Positions 8,430 to 18,121 of a stretch of 64,000 nucleotides of DNA are shown piece after piece. How positions within the stretch are numbered: the stretch's first letter is position 1; every line of letters starts with the position of its first letter. Origin of the DNA: Sphingobium sp. V4 (GTDB taxonomy: Bacteria > Pseudomonadota > Alphaproteobacteria > Sphingomonadales > Sphingomonadaceae); contig NZ_CP081002.1 in assembly GCF_029590555.1 (NCBI RefSeq), forward strand, positions 1-64,000, given 5' to 3'. Position numbers and translations under genes: made by a program. The notes under the pieces were generated by a model, which was not told where the DNA came from, did no database searches, and was given only the letters and a program-made list of their open reading frames with translations.

Positions 8430-11318
8430 TCAGCTGCCGAAGCTGTAACGCAACGTTGCGCCGAAATTGCGGCCATTGATGAAGTGCTGGCGTTCGATGC
8501 CCGTCGCCAGGCCCGGTTCGCCGACGAAGCGATCCGCCGCCTGGTTGGTAAGGTTCGATGCCGTGAGCGACACGGAAAAATTATGCGGCAGCTTGAAGTT
8601 GAGGGATGCGTCCAGCAACCCGAAGGATCGGATGTAACGGCCATCGATCGGGTTGGCCGCTACGCCGAACAGCACCGCCTTTGATCGCCATGTGTAGACG
8701 ACACGCGCGGAGATCGCATTATTCTCATACAGTCCCGCGACCGAATAGGAATATTTCGACGTCAGCGGCTGCATAGTGGTGACGCGCTGCCCGTTCAGCG
8801 TCAGCGGGTTCTTGGTTTCTACATAGGTGAAGGAACCGACGACCCCGAAGCGGTGCAGGAAGTCCGGCACGAAATCATAATCGAAGAAGGTCTGGCCGGC
8901 GAGTTCGATGCCTTTGGCGGTGCCCTTTTCGGCATTTTCGGTTCGCGTCAGGAAATACTGGTTGCCCGAACAGTTGATATTCGAAATGGGCGTGGGGGCG
9001 CCCGCAACGGTCTGGCACGAAGATATGCCGGCAAAAAAGCCGTCGATTTTCTTGTAGAACAGGCCAGCCGAAACATAGTTGATCGGCGAGAAATAATGCT
9101 CGAACGACAGGTCGAAACTGTCCGCCTTTTGCGGGCGAAGGGCCGGGTTGCCGAGCGATCCGTTGCCGCTGTTGACGTCCAGCACCAGCGTCGGGTTGAG
9201 CGATGCAAGCTCGGGCCGCGTAATGCCCTTGCTGTAACCGAACCGCACCAGCGTATCGGGCGTGACATAACCGGTCAGGTTGAAGCTGGGCAGGACGTCG
9301 GTATAGGAGGACGAGCTGGCATTGGGGATGATGGTCGTCGTGCCGGGCTGGATGATCCGCGCCTGGACGAAGGTGTCGGTCCTGACGACGCGGACACCGG
9401 CATTGCCCTTGATCCGGTCATCCAGGAAGCCGAAGTCGGCAAGCGCATATCCCGCATAGGTCTTCTCGCTGAAATAGCGGCGGTTGATAAGATTTTCCGT
9501 CAGCGAATCTTCCGCCTGGATGCCCGCGAGCGGGAAGCGGTTCTTCACATTGTCGCCCAGCAGGGCACCCGGCGAAAAGACCAGGAACCCGCCGCGATAG
9601 CCCGCTTCGCCGTTCATGAAATTGGTCGGCGACGTCTCCACCAAGTCCGCCATGGACGAAACCGGGATCGCATTGGAACGATCCGCCGCCAGGGCAAGTC
9701 CATTGGTGGTCAGATTCTTGCCGGCGAAGCTGTAATTATTGTAGCGATCCTTCTGCGTGGCGTAGCGGCCGCCGGCCCTGACGGACTTCAAGAAGTCGCT
9801 GTCGACCGAATATTTCAGGTCCAGTGCGGCCGCGATCCCGCTGTCGTCCCACACTTGGTTGGTGCCATTGGCGTAATTGTTGAACACCCAGCTTGTCGCC
9901 GCGCCAAGATCGGGACCGGCAATCGAGACGCGCTGCGGTGTTCCGAGCGTGCGGGTCGTGTTCCAGCTCAGGCCGGGCGCGGAAGCGAGCGTGACCGACC
10001 GGTTATCCTGATATTGGTCGGCCTTGACATAGGAGAAATCGAACTTGGCTTCCAGTTGATCGGTCGCCTGCCATTTGACGTTGCCGGCAATGACATAGGT
10101 TTTGAACCGGCGATGCTCGTCGCCCCCGATCGAGGTGAAGGTCGAATTCAGGAATGTCCCGCCGGTGATGCGCTGGCCGGACAGGAGATCGTTGCTGCCG
10201 CCATTCGCATTGCGATTGGCCAGCATCTCGTCGATCGAAAAGGCTTGCGTGGTCAGGCCCTGAGCATAACGGCTGTCGACGCCGTTCAGAAATCGATAGC
10301 TCTGATGATAGAGATAGTCGTTGAAATTGCCTTCGACAGTAAATTGCAGATCGGGGTTAGGGGCCCATTGGATCGCGGCGTTGAAGCCTTTGCGCGTGCG
10401 CCGGTAATCTTCCTGAGCGATGTTGTTCTGCACGCCGACCGCCGACAGCAGGTTCTGCCGGTCTGCCGCGGCAATCGTTGTCGGGTTCACGTCGGCCAGA
10501 TAGGTGACGTCCGACCGGCCGGCCAGGGCGGGATTGAGGTTGAGGCCGGTGCCGATATTGGCGGCATATTCGGCGCTGTCGGCGCGGATGGCGCGGCGGA
10601 ACTGCGTACCGCCAACAGACGGCGTATTGTCGCCGCGATTGAAGCTTTGCGAATAGCTGCCCGCCACCAGCACGCCCAGTTCGCCGCCGTCGCCCAGATC
10701 CCAGCGCTTGGAAAGCATCCCGAAATATTCGGGCGTCAGCTTCTTGCCCAGATCATTATAGCGTCCGCCGACGGCAGCCGATGCGGCCATATCCTTGAAG
10801 TCGAATGGTTTTCGGGTGCGGATGTTGACCAGGCCGCCGATGGCCCCTTCGATATGGTCGGCCGATGGGTTCTTGTAGACGTCCAGACCCGCGACCATGC
10901 CTGGGCTTGCACCCTCGACGTTGAATTCGCGGCTGCCGGCCGTGAAATAGGCGCGTCCATCCACGCGGGAGCCGGTTTGGCCGGTAAGCCCGCGGATGGT
11001 GAGGCCGGAGCCATTGCCGACAGGTGACGCCGCTTCGCCACCGAACCGATAAGCCTGGACGCCCGGAACCCGGGTCAGCGTTTCCGCGACATTAGGGTCG
11101 GGCAGCTTGCCGATATCGTCGGCGGTGATCGAATCCACGATCTCCATCGTGTTTTTCTTGATCTGTGCGCTGTTTTGAAGGCTTGCCTTTAGGCCCGTGA
11201 CGACGATGTCGGCGATCGATGGGTCAGCATCGACTTGTGTGCTTGCATCCTGTGCCATGGCAGGCATGGCCATGGCGGTCGCCATTAGCGCGACAGTCGC
11301 CTTTCTGATCTTACGCAT
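8430..11318 (-). CDS. TonB-dependent outer-membrane receptor (carbohydrate type)
   Basis: A 962-aa receptor. Signal peptide (ATVALMATAMAMPAMAQ) is followed by the TonB-box/plug onset IADIVVTGLKASLQNSAQIKKN, the plug (DDIGKLPDPNVAETLTRVPGVQ; GSGLTIRGLTG; SADHIEGAIGGLVNIRTRKPFDF) and a beta-barrel ending in aromatic F (GRNFGATLRYSFGS). This matches the Xanthomonas/Caulobacter TonB receptor subfamily tied to glycan uptake. It heads the minus-strand series receptor-GH97-lyase-GH28-like, so it probably imports oligosaccharides released by those enzymes. Two LacI-type operators lie 50-80 bp upstream, and the SD AGGAGGAGGGG is strong. Confidence 0.92.
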   Translation of the reverse strand: MRKIRKATVALMATAMAMPAMAQDASTQVDADPSIADIVVTGLKASLQNSAQIKKNTMEIVDSITADDIGKLPDPNVAETLTRVPGVQAYRFGGEAASPVGNGSGLTIRGLTGQTGSRVDGRAYFTAGSREFNVEGASPGMVAGLDVYKNPSADHIEGAIGGLVNIRTRKPFDFKDMAASAAVGGRYNDLGKKLTPEYFGMLSKRWDLGDGGELGVLVAGSYSQSFNRGDNTPSVGGTQFRRAIRADSAEYAANIGTGLNLNPALAGRSDVTYLADVNPTTIAAADRQNLLSAVGVQNNIAQEDYRRTRKGFNAAIQWAPNPDLQFTVEGNFNDYLYHQSYRFLNGVDSRYAQGLTTQAFSIDEMLANRNANGGSNDLLSGQRITGGTFLNSTFTSIGGDEHRRFKTYVIAGNVKWQATDQLEAKFDFSYVKADQYQDNRSVTLASAPGLSWNTTRTLGTPQRVSIAGPDLGAATSWVFNNYANGTNQVWDDSGIAAALDLKYSVDSDFLKSVRAGGRYATQKDRYNNYSFAGKNLTTNGLALAADRSNAIPVSSMADLVETSPTNFMNGEAGYRGGFLVFSPGALLGDNVKNRFPLAGIQAEDSLTENLINRRYFSEKTYAGYALADFGFLDDRIKGNAGVRVVRTDTFVQARIIQPGTTTIIPNASSSSYTDVLPSFNLTGYVTPDTLVRFGYSKGITRPELASLNPTLVLDVNSGNGSLGNPALRPQKADSFDLSFEHYFSPINYVSAGLFYKKIDGFFAGISSCQTVAGAPTPISNINCSGNQYFLTRTENAEKGTAKGIELAGQTFFDYDFVPDFLHRFGVVGSFTYVETKNPLTLNGQRVTTMQPLTSKYSYSVAGLYENNAISARVVYTWRSKAVLFGVAANPIDGRYIRSFGLLDASLNFKLPHNFSVSLTASNLTNQAADRFVGEPGLATGIERQHFINGRNFGATLRYSFGS

Positions 11319-11367
11319 ATCCCCTCCTCCTTTTCACGTCCGACACCCGGCGCTACGCCAAGATATC

Positions 11368-11398
11368 TGGTATCGATAGCATCATGATATCGATATCA
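11368..11398 (-). promoter_or_regulatory. Tandem LacI-family operators upstream of the TonB receptor
   Basis: TGGTATCGATAGCA (11368-11381, near-palindromic) and TGATATCGATATCA (11385-11398, perfect palindrome), 17 bp centre to centre. Both fit the LacI/GalR consensus of a central CG within TG..CA arms. They lie 50-80 bp before the receptor ATG, a position for repression of its promoter. No lacI-type regulator gene is in the window. The rest of 11319-11732 holds the terminator below and no gene I can support. Confidence 0.65.
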
Positions 11399-11552
11399 GG
11401 ATCAGGCTGCAAGTCTAATTGGCGGGTTGATCCACTCAACAGATTACGGACTGTCTATCGCACAGGGGCGGGCGGTCGCTTCGCTCGCGCTAAATATCAG
11501 ATATATTGATGAAAAATTGCTGATTCAGGAAAGCGCTGGAGTTCAAGATGGC

Positions 11553-11585
11553 AAAAAGCGCGATCCCGCAGCACGCGCTTCTTTT
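11553..11585 (-). terminator. Intrinsic terminator of the GH2 transcript (bidirectional shape)
   Basis: AGCGCG (11557-11562) pairs with CGCGCT (11574-11579), flanked by A5 on the left and TCTTTTT on the right. On the minus strand the stem is followed by TTTTT, so it can end the transcript coming from the GH2 gene before the receptor promoter. Confidence 0.6.
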
Positions 11586-11732
11586 TCCCTTCGAGCAACT
11601 GCTTAGCGGATGCCGGACGGAGTCAGCGCCCAATCAATCTCCAGTTGGGGGACGGCAACGACCGGACAGGAGGGCGCGGCTTGTGGCAGAACCTCGGCAA
11701 TAATCGTTGTTGCAGCGAGACGCAGGATGCGG

Positions 11733-14426
11733 TCAGCGGACAACGTCAATCGCAGAAACAATCGCCTGGCCTGTTATCGGCTTGAAGTGGAGATCAAGCA
11801 GGCCCCCGGCGACTGCGACGGAGAAGCTTCGTACCACGGCTGTCTTGGCGGCTCGCGACGCATTGCCCAGATCGAAATCGTCGATAGCGACCCTGTTATT
11901 GGCCAACACCGAGAAACGCCGCGCATTGCCGGCGACCGAAGGTTCGACGAAGGTCAATTTCACGCGGTAGCGCCCATTTTCGAGCGGGATGCGATAGTGG
12001 AAGTCACCTTCACGATAGGTTGCTACGACCGCACTATCGGACGTGCCTGCGATCGATATCGGCGTGGCGGGTTTGCCAAAGTCGGCCGGCTCGACGATCG
12101 AGCCAGCCTCGCCGCCTTCGAAGAAATTATCGGAGCCGTAAAGGCCGATCGCGCTTTTCGCGGCAACCAGGGCGCCGCTGTCTATGCGAACGGTTCGCGC
12201 CATGGCTGGCGATAGGCGCCATTCCACTCGATCTTTGATGGTGGTCCCCTGGATGCTGCCGTGCGCAGTCAGGACATTGGTTCCAGCAACAAGCCGCACA
12301 TTTTGCCAGACGCAGACATGCTGTTTGCAGCTGGCAAGGGTGCCGAGGCTTTTTCCGTTCAGGAACAGTTGAGTCGACGGCGTATTGCTGTAAACCCGCA
12401 CGTCCGTCACGGCGTAGGCGCGGTCGGTGTAATGGCGACCGGTGATATGGACGGTTGCCTCCTCGGACCAGTTGGCCTTGTAGAAATAATAGGCGTCCTT
12501 GCGCAGCTTATGATCGAAGCTGACGAGGCCTTTGGTATTGATGTCCTGTGCGTCGCCTTCACTACGCACCGTACTCGCAAAATCAAAGCCGACCCATAGC
12601 CATGTTGCCCAAAGGTAGGGCCGGGCTGCAAGTTGCGCCCAATTCTGTTCGTGGACGTAGCTTTGATATTCCTCGGGCTGCGCGCGCCCTCGGGAATCGA
12701 CCGGTCCGCCCAGCACATTGTCCGTATGGATCGTCGTGGTACCCCCCGCACCATATTCGGTGACGGAGAGAGCTTGGGCGGGGCGTTGTGCGTGCAGCGC
12801 GTCGAGGCTCGACCCAACCTCATGCGGCTTGCCATAATACCATCCGAAATAGCGGTTCGCGCCGCCCAGGTCAGCCTCGGGCGCGGTGATCGGCACCTCG
12901 ACGCCGGGCGCGAACAGGCGTCCTTCGCAGCAGGTCGCAAGCGCAGTGGGACGGCTGGGGTCCAAGGCCTTGGCTTTTCTGTTCAACGCCTTGAGCAGCG
13001 GCAAGGGATCGGGCGGCGCGCCCGTGAAGCTGGTCAGGAAAGCGGGCAGCGAGTTGCCGAAGTCCACCTCATTTGCGATGCCCCATGACGCGACCGATGC
13101 ATGGTGTTCATTCTGTCGGATCAGTTCGCTCAATTGCTGGCGGGCGTTTGCGATCAGGCCGGGGGTCGCGTCCTTGGCATCCCCCAGGGTCCATGCCGAT
13201 ACCAGAGGAATTTCGTCCCACAGGACCAGACCATAGCGGTCGGCAAGGTCATGGATGGCCTGGCCGTGCTGGTAATGCGTGAGGCGGATACTGTTGACGC
13301 CCATTTCGCGCATCGTCGCAACATCCTGTTCGACATCGGCAGTCGCGATCGCCCAGCCCTTGTCCTCGCGATCCTGATGATAACCGACACCGCGCAGGCG
13401 ATAGGGCTTTCCGTTCAAGACGAAGCCACGCTTCGCGTCGAACTGCATCTGCCTTATGCCGAAAGCTTGTTCGACGCTGTCGACAATTCGTCCGCTGGAA
13501 TCCAGAATTCGGATAGAGAGGCGGTACAGATAGGGATCGTCCGTGCCTTGCCACAGATGCGCGGACGGCAACTTCAGCGTTGCTGTCGCCCTGCTTTCCC
13601 GCGCGGTGAAGGAGAGGGATTGTTCATGGCGCGCCGATACCGCTCCTTCGGCATCCAGCAGGCGCGCCTCCATCCGCAGGCCGCGCACATCGCCAGCTTC
13701 GCTTCGCAGCTTCGCTTCGATGTCGATGGTGGCGGCACCCGCGTCGATGGACCGGGTCGTCGCTCGAATGCCTGGGCCGCCATGATCCATCATATCGAAA
13801 TGCACGTCTGCCGTACTGACCAGCCGAACCGGACGATAAAGGCCGCCCGGCACGAAGAAATCGCCGGTTAGCGGCAGGACATCGGCCGTCGATGAGCCCG
13901 GGGCGGGCCTGCTGTTATCGACGCGCACAGCGAGTATGTTCGCTCCACCGGGCCTTAATGCCTTTGTCGCGTCCAGGCGGAAGCGTGAGTAGCCGCCCTT
14001 ATGTTCACCCAGGAACTGGCCGTTCAGCCATATGCTGGCAATGCGACTTGCGGCATCGAATTCCAGCCAGGTCCGCTTGCTCCGGAGAGCATCATCGGCG
14101 CGAAAGGCGAGCCGATACCATCCGGTGCCCTGCGCTTTGTTGACATTTTCAGGCCGATTTGCGGTGGTGCTCGCAGGGGTGAGATAATAGCCGACCCGGT
14201 TCCAACTGTGCGGAACGTCTACCAGGGTCCATTTCGCGTCATCGAAGTCGGGTCGTTCGGCCCCTGGATGCTCGCCGAAGTCGAACCGCCATCCTTTCGA
14301 AAGAAGGATGGAGGAGCGCGGCCCATTTTCCACGGATGCAGAAGGATCGGTCCTCGCCCAGACGGGTGTAGCGACAACCGGCACGGCAACAGCGAGCAGG
14401 GCGACGATGCTTGTAAGCGGGTGCAT
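11733..14426 (-). CDS. GH2-family beta-glycosidase with C-terminal malectin-like domain
   Basis: Signal peptide (LTSIVALLAVAVPVVATPVWA), then the GH2 set: N-terminal jelly roll (LLSKGWRFDFGEHPG; DVPHSWNR), Ig-like domain, and TIM barrel with GVNSIRLTHYQHGQAIHDLADRYG, the acid/base Glu in SWGIANEVDFG and the nucleophile Glu in LSVTEYGAGG. Extra C-terminal sheets include a malectin/CBM57-like domain (DNFFEGGEAGSIV...; YRVKLTFVEPSVAGNARRFSVLAN; LHFKP..AIVSAIDVV). Expected to release terminal beta-linked sugars in the periplasm. The ATG at 14426 has GGAGAGG 9 nt upstream. It starts 87 bp after the TonB receptor stop on the same strand, so the two are probably co-transcribed. In this context it may deglycosylate a plant glycoside rather than a polysaccharide; that is inference. 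Confidence 0.88.
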   Translation of the reverse strand: MHPLTSIVALLAVAVPVVATPVWARTDPSASVENGPRSSILLSKGWRFDFGEHPGAERPDFDDAKWTLVDVPHSWNRVGYYLTPASTTANRPENVNKAQGTGWYRLAFRADDALRSKRTWLEFDAASRIASIWLNGQFLGEHKGGYSRFRLDATKALRPGGANILAVRVDNSRPAPGSSTADVLPLTGDFFVPGGLYRPVRLVSTADVHFDMMDHGGPGIRATTRSIDAGAATIDIEAKLRSEAGDVRGLRMEARLLDAEGAVSARHEQSLSFTARESRATATLKLPSAHLWQGTDDPYLYRLSIRILDSSGRIVDSVEQAFGIRQMQFDAKRGFVLNGKPYRLRGVGYHQDREDKGWAIATADVEQDVATMREMGVNSIRLTHYQHGQAIHDLADRYGLVLWDEIPLVSAWTLGDAKDATPGLIANARQQLSELIRQNEHHASVASWGIANEVDFGNSLPAFLTSFTGAPPDPLPLLKALNRKAKALDPSRPTALATCCEGRLFAPGVEVPITAPEADLGGANRYFGWYYGKPHEVGSSLDALHAQRPAQALSVTEYGAGGTTTIHTDNVLGGPVDSRGRAQPEEYQSYVHEQNWAQLAARPYLWATWLWVGFDFASTVRSEGDAQDINTKGLVSFDHKLRKDAYYFYKANWSEEATVHITGRHYTDRAYAVTDVRVYSNTPSTQLFLNGKSLGTLASCKQHVCVWQNVRLVAGTNVLTAHGSIQGTTIKDRVEWRLSPAMARTVRIDSGALVAAKSAIGLYGSDNFFEGGEAGSIVEPADFGKPATPISIAGTSDSAVVATYREGDFHYRIPLENGRYRVKLTFVEPSVAGNARRFSVLANNRVAIDDFDLGNASRAAKTAVVRSFSVAVAGGLLDLHFKPITGQAIVSAIDVVR

Positions 14427-14512
14427 GAACGAAGGCCTCTCCACCTGATCGATCCGGTTCTGTCATGGGGATGCCCGGCACGCCCAGTGCCTGGCATCCT
14501 CAATTTTGGCTA

Positions 14513-16900
14513 TCAGAATTTGAACCCGACAGAGAGGCCGATCGTGCGAACGGAATCCAGGCCGAATTGTTGCGTGTAGGACAATTTCGGTGTTGCCTGG
14601 CCGCGGGCATTGCGCGCATTGGCGTCGCCGGAATCGACCCCGATCGCAGTCGGTACCAGCTTGTTGGTGCAATTTTTGCAGAAGAGTGCGACGCGCAGGG
14701 TGCCGATTTTGGCTCCGAGGCTCGCACCTAATATGTCCACCGCACCCACCGTCGCACCGGGGGCTTGATTGACCAGATAGTTTATCGAGGAACGGTGATA
14801 CCAGTTGCCCTCGATGAACGGCTTGACCTCACCACCCATCGGAAATTCGTAGGTAGCCTGAAGGCTGGATGTGAACTTGGGAGAAACCGGCAGCGTCAGA
14901 CCGCCTGCGTTGAAGGTCGAGACTGTAGCCGAGCAACCCATGCTGGTCTGGGTTGGATAGCATTGCGCGCCGGGAAAATCGTCGAATTTCGACGAAAGCA
15001 CTGCCACATTGCCGTTGATCGACAGGCCGTCGACCAATGAAGCGAACAAGGATGCTTCGATCCCCTTCGATGTGACCTTCGCCGCATTCTGGACCTGGAA
15101 CGACACGGTCGTGGGATTGAAGGCCTGTACCTGGAAATTGCTGAACTTGGTATGGAAGGCGGATATGTTCAGCGTTACCCGGCGATTGAAGAAGGCGCTC
15201 TTGATACCGAACTCGGCCGTGTCGGAATGTTCCTCGCGTACCACCACATCGGCCGTCGCCCTCGGAAAGCTGTCGTTGAAGCCGGGACCCTTGTAACCAC
15301 GACCATAGAAGCCATAGGCCATGACCGTAGGCGAGAACTGATATTGAGCGCCCAGCTTCCAGCTGAAGTCGGTGTTCGAATATTCCTGTGCGAACCGTCC
15401 GCGCGGCCCTGCCAGCGCAGAGAAATAGTTGAGCTGGTTCTGCAGCAGGTCGATGTCGATCTTGTCGCGAGTGATACGACCACCGGCGATGATTTTCAGC
15501 GCATCGGTCACATCGTAGGTCAGCTGGCCAAAGCCAGCATAGCTTTCGGTATTGAGTGTATAGGACACGTCGCTGCCGATTTGAGCCACATTGCTGACCG
15601 AGCAGGTGGGCGGGAATGCGCCGGGAATGGCCGTCGCGCCCACGCAGAAGGGATAGCCGGAAGTCACGACGGCCGGCAGGAAGCTGTTGCCGCCAAGCTG
15701 TCGGCTGAGGTCCAGCGTCGACTTGAAATAATAGAGGCCGACCTGCCCGCTCAGGCGATTGCCGGACGGCAGGGCGAGGCGCAGTTCGTTGGAATATTGA
15801 TCATATCCCGCTTTCGTGCGGTTGGTGTTGAACCCGTTTCCGGTCAGATAGTCTGCATCGAGCGACTGGTTCTGATCGTAGAAGCGCCAGGCGAAAAGAT
15901 TGCTCACTTCCCAGCCAGATCCGAATTGATAGCTGAACTTGCCCTGCGCGCCGCCGGTCTTGACGTCCCGGAACTGGCTCGCGTCGCCGCCAAATTCGAA
16001 ATTGTCTGTCCCCGGGGTGATCCCGTCGCGTGCAAGCGGAGCGAGGTTGGTGCTGGTGGCGTCCATCTGGCGGAAGCTATTATCGAAAATGCCGGCAATG
16101 CCGTGATTTTCGTTATAGTCGCCGATCAGATAGATCGTCAGATCGGGCGTCGCCTCAAGCAGATATTTCGCCTTGATCGAGTAGCTTTTCGCATTGAAAT
16201 CGTGGCGGGTTCCGGGGTTTGGCGTGCCCACATAGCTGGTGGCGGGTTCCTGATAGGAGTAAAGGCCCGAAACGCGCAGCGCCGAGTTGGACGATACCGG
16301 AATGTTGAGCGTCTCGCGCGCAATCAGCGTAGCGGCGCTGCCCTTTTCGGATGGCTTGTCGCGCATCCCGGCCTCGATATTGGTCGTGCTCGAATATTCG
16401 CCGATGACCGGTTTGGTCGTCACGATGTTGAGCAGACCTGCCGACGCATTCTTGCCGAACAACAGGCCTTGCGGACCATTAAGCACTTCGACCCGTTCCA
16501 GATCGTTGAGCAACGGGCTGTTGAGCAAGGGGCGACCAAGATTCACCTCGTCGATGGCCAGGGCGACACTGCTGTCGACCGTACCTGCAAAGGCAAGGGT
16601 GCCGACCCCGCGAACCGCAAAGGAATTGTCGATACCGACTTGCAGCGTTGGAGCCGCGCGCGCGACCTGCGTCAGATCGTTGAGGTTTCGTGATGTCAGC
16701 GTCTCGCTGCTGAGCGCTGTCACGCTCACCGGCACTTTTTGAAGACTCTCGCTGCGGCGCTGTGCGGTCACGATGATTTCGCCCGCGACCGGTGCATCCG
16801 CACTGTCGTCCCGGGCAGGCGGAACCTGATCCTGGCCCTGAACGATCATCGGCGTCGCTGCCGCGAGCGCAAGGATGGAGACCGAGACAGTATAGCGCAT
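14513..16900 (-). CDS. TonB-dependent receptor divergent from the NodD-like regulator
   Basis: A 795-aa receptor of a different subfamily from the other two: EIIVTAQRRSESLQKVPVSV onset, plug LNDLTQVARAAPTLQVG...FAVRGVGT, ERVEVLNGPQGLLFGKNASAG, and barrel ending in VGFKF. Sphingomonad receptors with this TAQRR.ES.Q.VP onset are frequent beside aromatic and small-molecule catabolic genes, so the ligand need not be a polysaccharide. The ATG at 16900 follows GGGGAGG. A nod-box-like site lies 58-95 bp upstream, pointing to control by the divergent LysR protein at 17216. The GH2 gene follows on the same strand. Confidence 0.9.
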   Translation of the reverse strand: MRYTVSVSILALAAATPMIVQGQDQVPPARDDSADAPVAGEIIVTAQRRSESLQKVPVSVTALSSETLTSRNLNDLTQVARAAPTLQVGIDNSFAVRGVGTLAFAGTVDSSVALAIDEVNLGRPLLNSPLLNDLERVEVLNGPQGLLFGKNASAGLLNIVTTKPVIGEYSSTTNIEAGMRDKPSEKGSAATLIARETLNIPVSSNSALRVSGLYSYQEPATSYVGTPNPGTRHDFNAKSYSIKAKYLLEATPDLTIYLIGDYNENHGIAGIFDNSFRQMDATSTNLAPLARDGITPGTDNFEFGGDASQFRDVKTGGAQGKFSYQFGSGWEVSNLFAWRFYDQNQSLDADYLTGNGFNTNRTKAGYDQYSNELRLALPSGNRLSGQVGLYYFKSTLDLSRQLGGNSFLPAVVTSGYPFCVGATAIPGAFPPTCSVSNVAQIGSDVSYTLNTESYAGFGQLTYDVTDALKIIAGGRITRDKIDIDLLQNQLNYFSALAGPRGRFAQEYSNTDFSWKLGAQYQFSPTVMAYGFYGRGYKGPGFNDSFPRATADVVVREEHSDTAEFGIKSAFFNRRVTLNISAFHTKFSNFQVQAFNPTTVSFQVQNAAKVTSKGIEASLFASLVDGLSINGNVAVLSSKFDDFPGAQCYPTQTSMGCSATVSTFNAGGLTLPVSPKFTSSLQATYEFPMGGEVKPFIEGNWYHRSSINYLVNQAPGATVGAVDILGASLGAKIGTLRVALFCKNCTNKLVPTAIGVDSGDANARNARGQATPKLSYTQQFGLDSVRTIGLSVGFKF

Positions 16901-16927
16901 ATGATCCTCCCCGTTTTGGTTGGCCTT

Positions 16928-16940
16928 TTGGTTAGACCAA
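16928..16940. promoter_or_regulatory. Inverted repeat TTGGTTAGACCAA, GntR/FadR-type operator-like
   Basis: Arms TTGGT/ACCAA separated by 3 nt, between the nod-box-like site and the TonB receptor start. The layout resembles GntR (FadR-subfamily) operators. No GntR gene is present in the window, so the regulator is unknown. Confidence 0.4.
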
Positions 16941-16957
16941 TTTTTAGTGGCAGGAAA

Positions 16958-16995
16958 ATCGATTATATGGTTTAATATTCATCCATAATATTTAT
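16958..16995 (-). promoter_or_regulatory. Nod-box-like LysR site upstream of the TonB receptor
   Basis: Read on the minus strand it contains ATA-N9-GAT and AAC-N9-GAT, 23 bp start to start, including TATGGATG and ATAATCGATTTT. These match segments of the rhizobial nod box (YRYRRATG and CAATCRATTTT, from memory). Spacing and distance to the start codon (58 bp) equal those of the site at 18114. About 28 of 42 aligned positions are identical between the two sites. Confidence 0.6.
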
Positions 16996-17190
16996 ATATT
17001 GTGGTGGGCGGACCGAAAAACCGTTGCGTTCTCCTGTGTCTGAATGGCTGAAGCGGGCCATGCGACTGTCTGGGTTGTCGCGTAACGGAGGAAATGATCA
17101 CCGGACCCGAGCCGGTGGTCGAAATGCGTTTTTCGAATGGAGGGTCAGTTCAGCATTGCATCATAGGTTGAACCGGTAGATTTGATCATT

Positions 17191-17209
17191 ATCCAATCAC
17201 CAAATGGAT
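17191..17209 (+). promoter_or_regulatory. Palindrome ATCCA-N9-TGGAT at the lysR start
   Basis: Perfect 5-bp arms ending 6 bp before the ATG of the NodD-like gene, on top of its weak SD. The layout is typical of a LysR-protein autoregulatory site. The remainder of 16901-17215 holds the two sites above and no gene. Confidence 0.4.
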
Positions 17210-17215
17210 ATCTGA

Positions 17216-18121
17216 ATGCGCTTCCGTGGTCTTGATCTCAACCTCCTCGCGGTCTTTGACGGGTTGATGCAAACCCGCTCGGTCTCGGCGGCGGCGCGAC
17301 AGATGAATCTTTCTCAGCCAGCCATGAGCGCGGCGCTGTCGCGCCTGCGCGACTATTTCGGCGACCAACTTCTCGTAACCCACGGGAAGCGCATGTACCC
17401 GACGGCCTTCGCTGAAAGCCTGGTCCCGCTGGTACGCGAAAGTCTGGGCAATATAGAATCCCTGCTCGCGACGTCAGTTAGCTTCGATCCCGCGACATCA
17501 CAGCGCGCGTTTCGTATCGTTGCGTCGGATTATGTCGTGTCAGCCATAATCTCGCCTCTTCTTGCCCGGTTCGCGCGCGAAGCCCCCGGCGTAACAATCC
17601 ACCTCATCACGCCGGGAGAGAACAGCACCCAACTCATTGCTGATGGCAAGGCGGACCTGATGATCAGTCCGCAGGAATTTCTCTCACCCGATCATCCGAG
17701 CGAACTGCTGTTCGAGGAAGAGCATGTTGTTGCCGGATGGGTTGAAAATCCATTGCTTCATGGCGAATTGAATGAAAAGCTCTTCCTCGCGGCGGGACAT
17801 GTCGCAGTTGTTATCGGGGCGCGCTTCAACGCCTCCTTCGCTGATCGAACCCTGATCTCGATGGGGAAGGTTCGTCGTGTCGAGGTGAGCGCCTCCTCTT
17901 TCGCGACGGTGCCTTGGCTGTTGACGGGCACGCATCGTCTGGCCGTGATGCATGAGCGACTGGCGATTGCCGCATGTCGAATCTTCCCGATCCGGACGAC
18001 ACCAATGCCGTTCCCGTTTCCGGTGATGAAGGAAATGGTTCAGTTCCATCAGACCAGAGCGGCCGATGAAGGCCTGAAATGGCTGCGCGAACAACTTCGC
18101 ACCGCATCCACCAATCCATAA
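17216..18121 (+). CDS. NodD/LinR-class LysR-family transcriptional activator
   Basis: A 301-aa LysR regulator whose N-terminus (MRFRGLDLNLLAVFDGLM; AARQMNLSQPAMSAALSRLRDYF) is very close to rhizobial NodD, which starts MRF.GLDLNLL and has NLSQPAMSAA.ARLR.YF. The wHTH covers residues 1-65 and a periplasmic-binding-like effector domain follows (AFRIVASDYVVSAIISPLLARFAREAPGV). NodD, NahR, LinR and PcpR form one subfamily that activates on flavonoids or other aromatics. It is divergent from the TonB receptor and directly precedes the flavin monooxygenase operon, whose nod-box-like site overlaps its own stop codon. It is therefore the likely activator of both flanking units. Effector identity is unknown. 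Confidence 0.88.
   Translation: MRFRGLDLNLLAVFDGLMQTRSVSAAARQMNLSQPAMSAALSRLRDYFGDQLLVTHGKRMYPTAFAESLVPLVRESLGNIESLLATSVSFDPATSQRAFRIVASDYVVSAIISPLLARFAREAPGVTIHLITPGENSTQLIADGKADLMISPQEFLSPDHPSELLFEEEHVVAGWVENPLLHGELNEKLFLAAGHVAVVIGARFNASFADRTLISMGKVRRVEVSASSFATVPWLLTGTHRLAVMHERLAIAACRIFPIRTTPMPFPFPVMKEMVQFHQTRAADEGLKWLREQLRTASTNP

Noticed and set aside
8405..8432. Terminator at the C10/G10 tract after the TonB receptor stop
   Set aside because: CCCCGG/CCGGGG can pair but there is no T-run on the minus strand, so intrinsic termination is not supported.
8853..11027. A 724-aa open frame on the plus strand opposite the TonB receptor
   Set aside because: It mirrors the receptor gene, has no start context or recognisable domain, and reflects GC-rich codon bias. 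The same applies to long antisense frames at 4964-6280, 15152-16693, 19340-21223, 27300-28883, 30339-31769 and 46334-47725.
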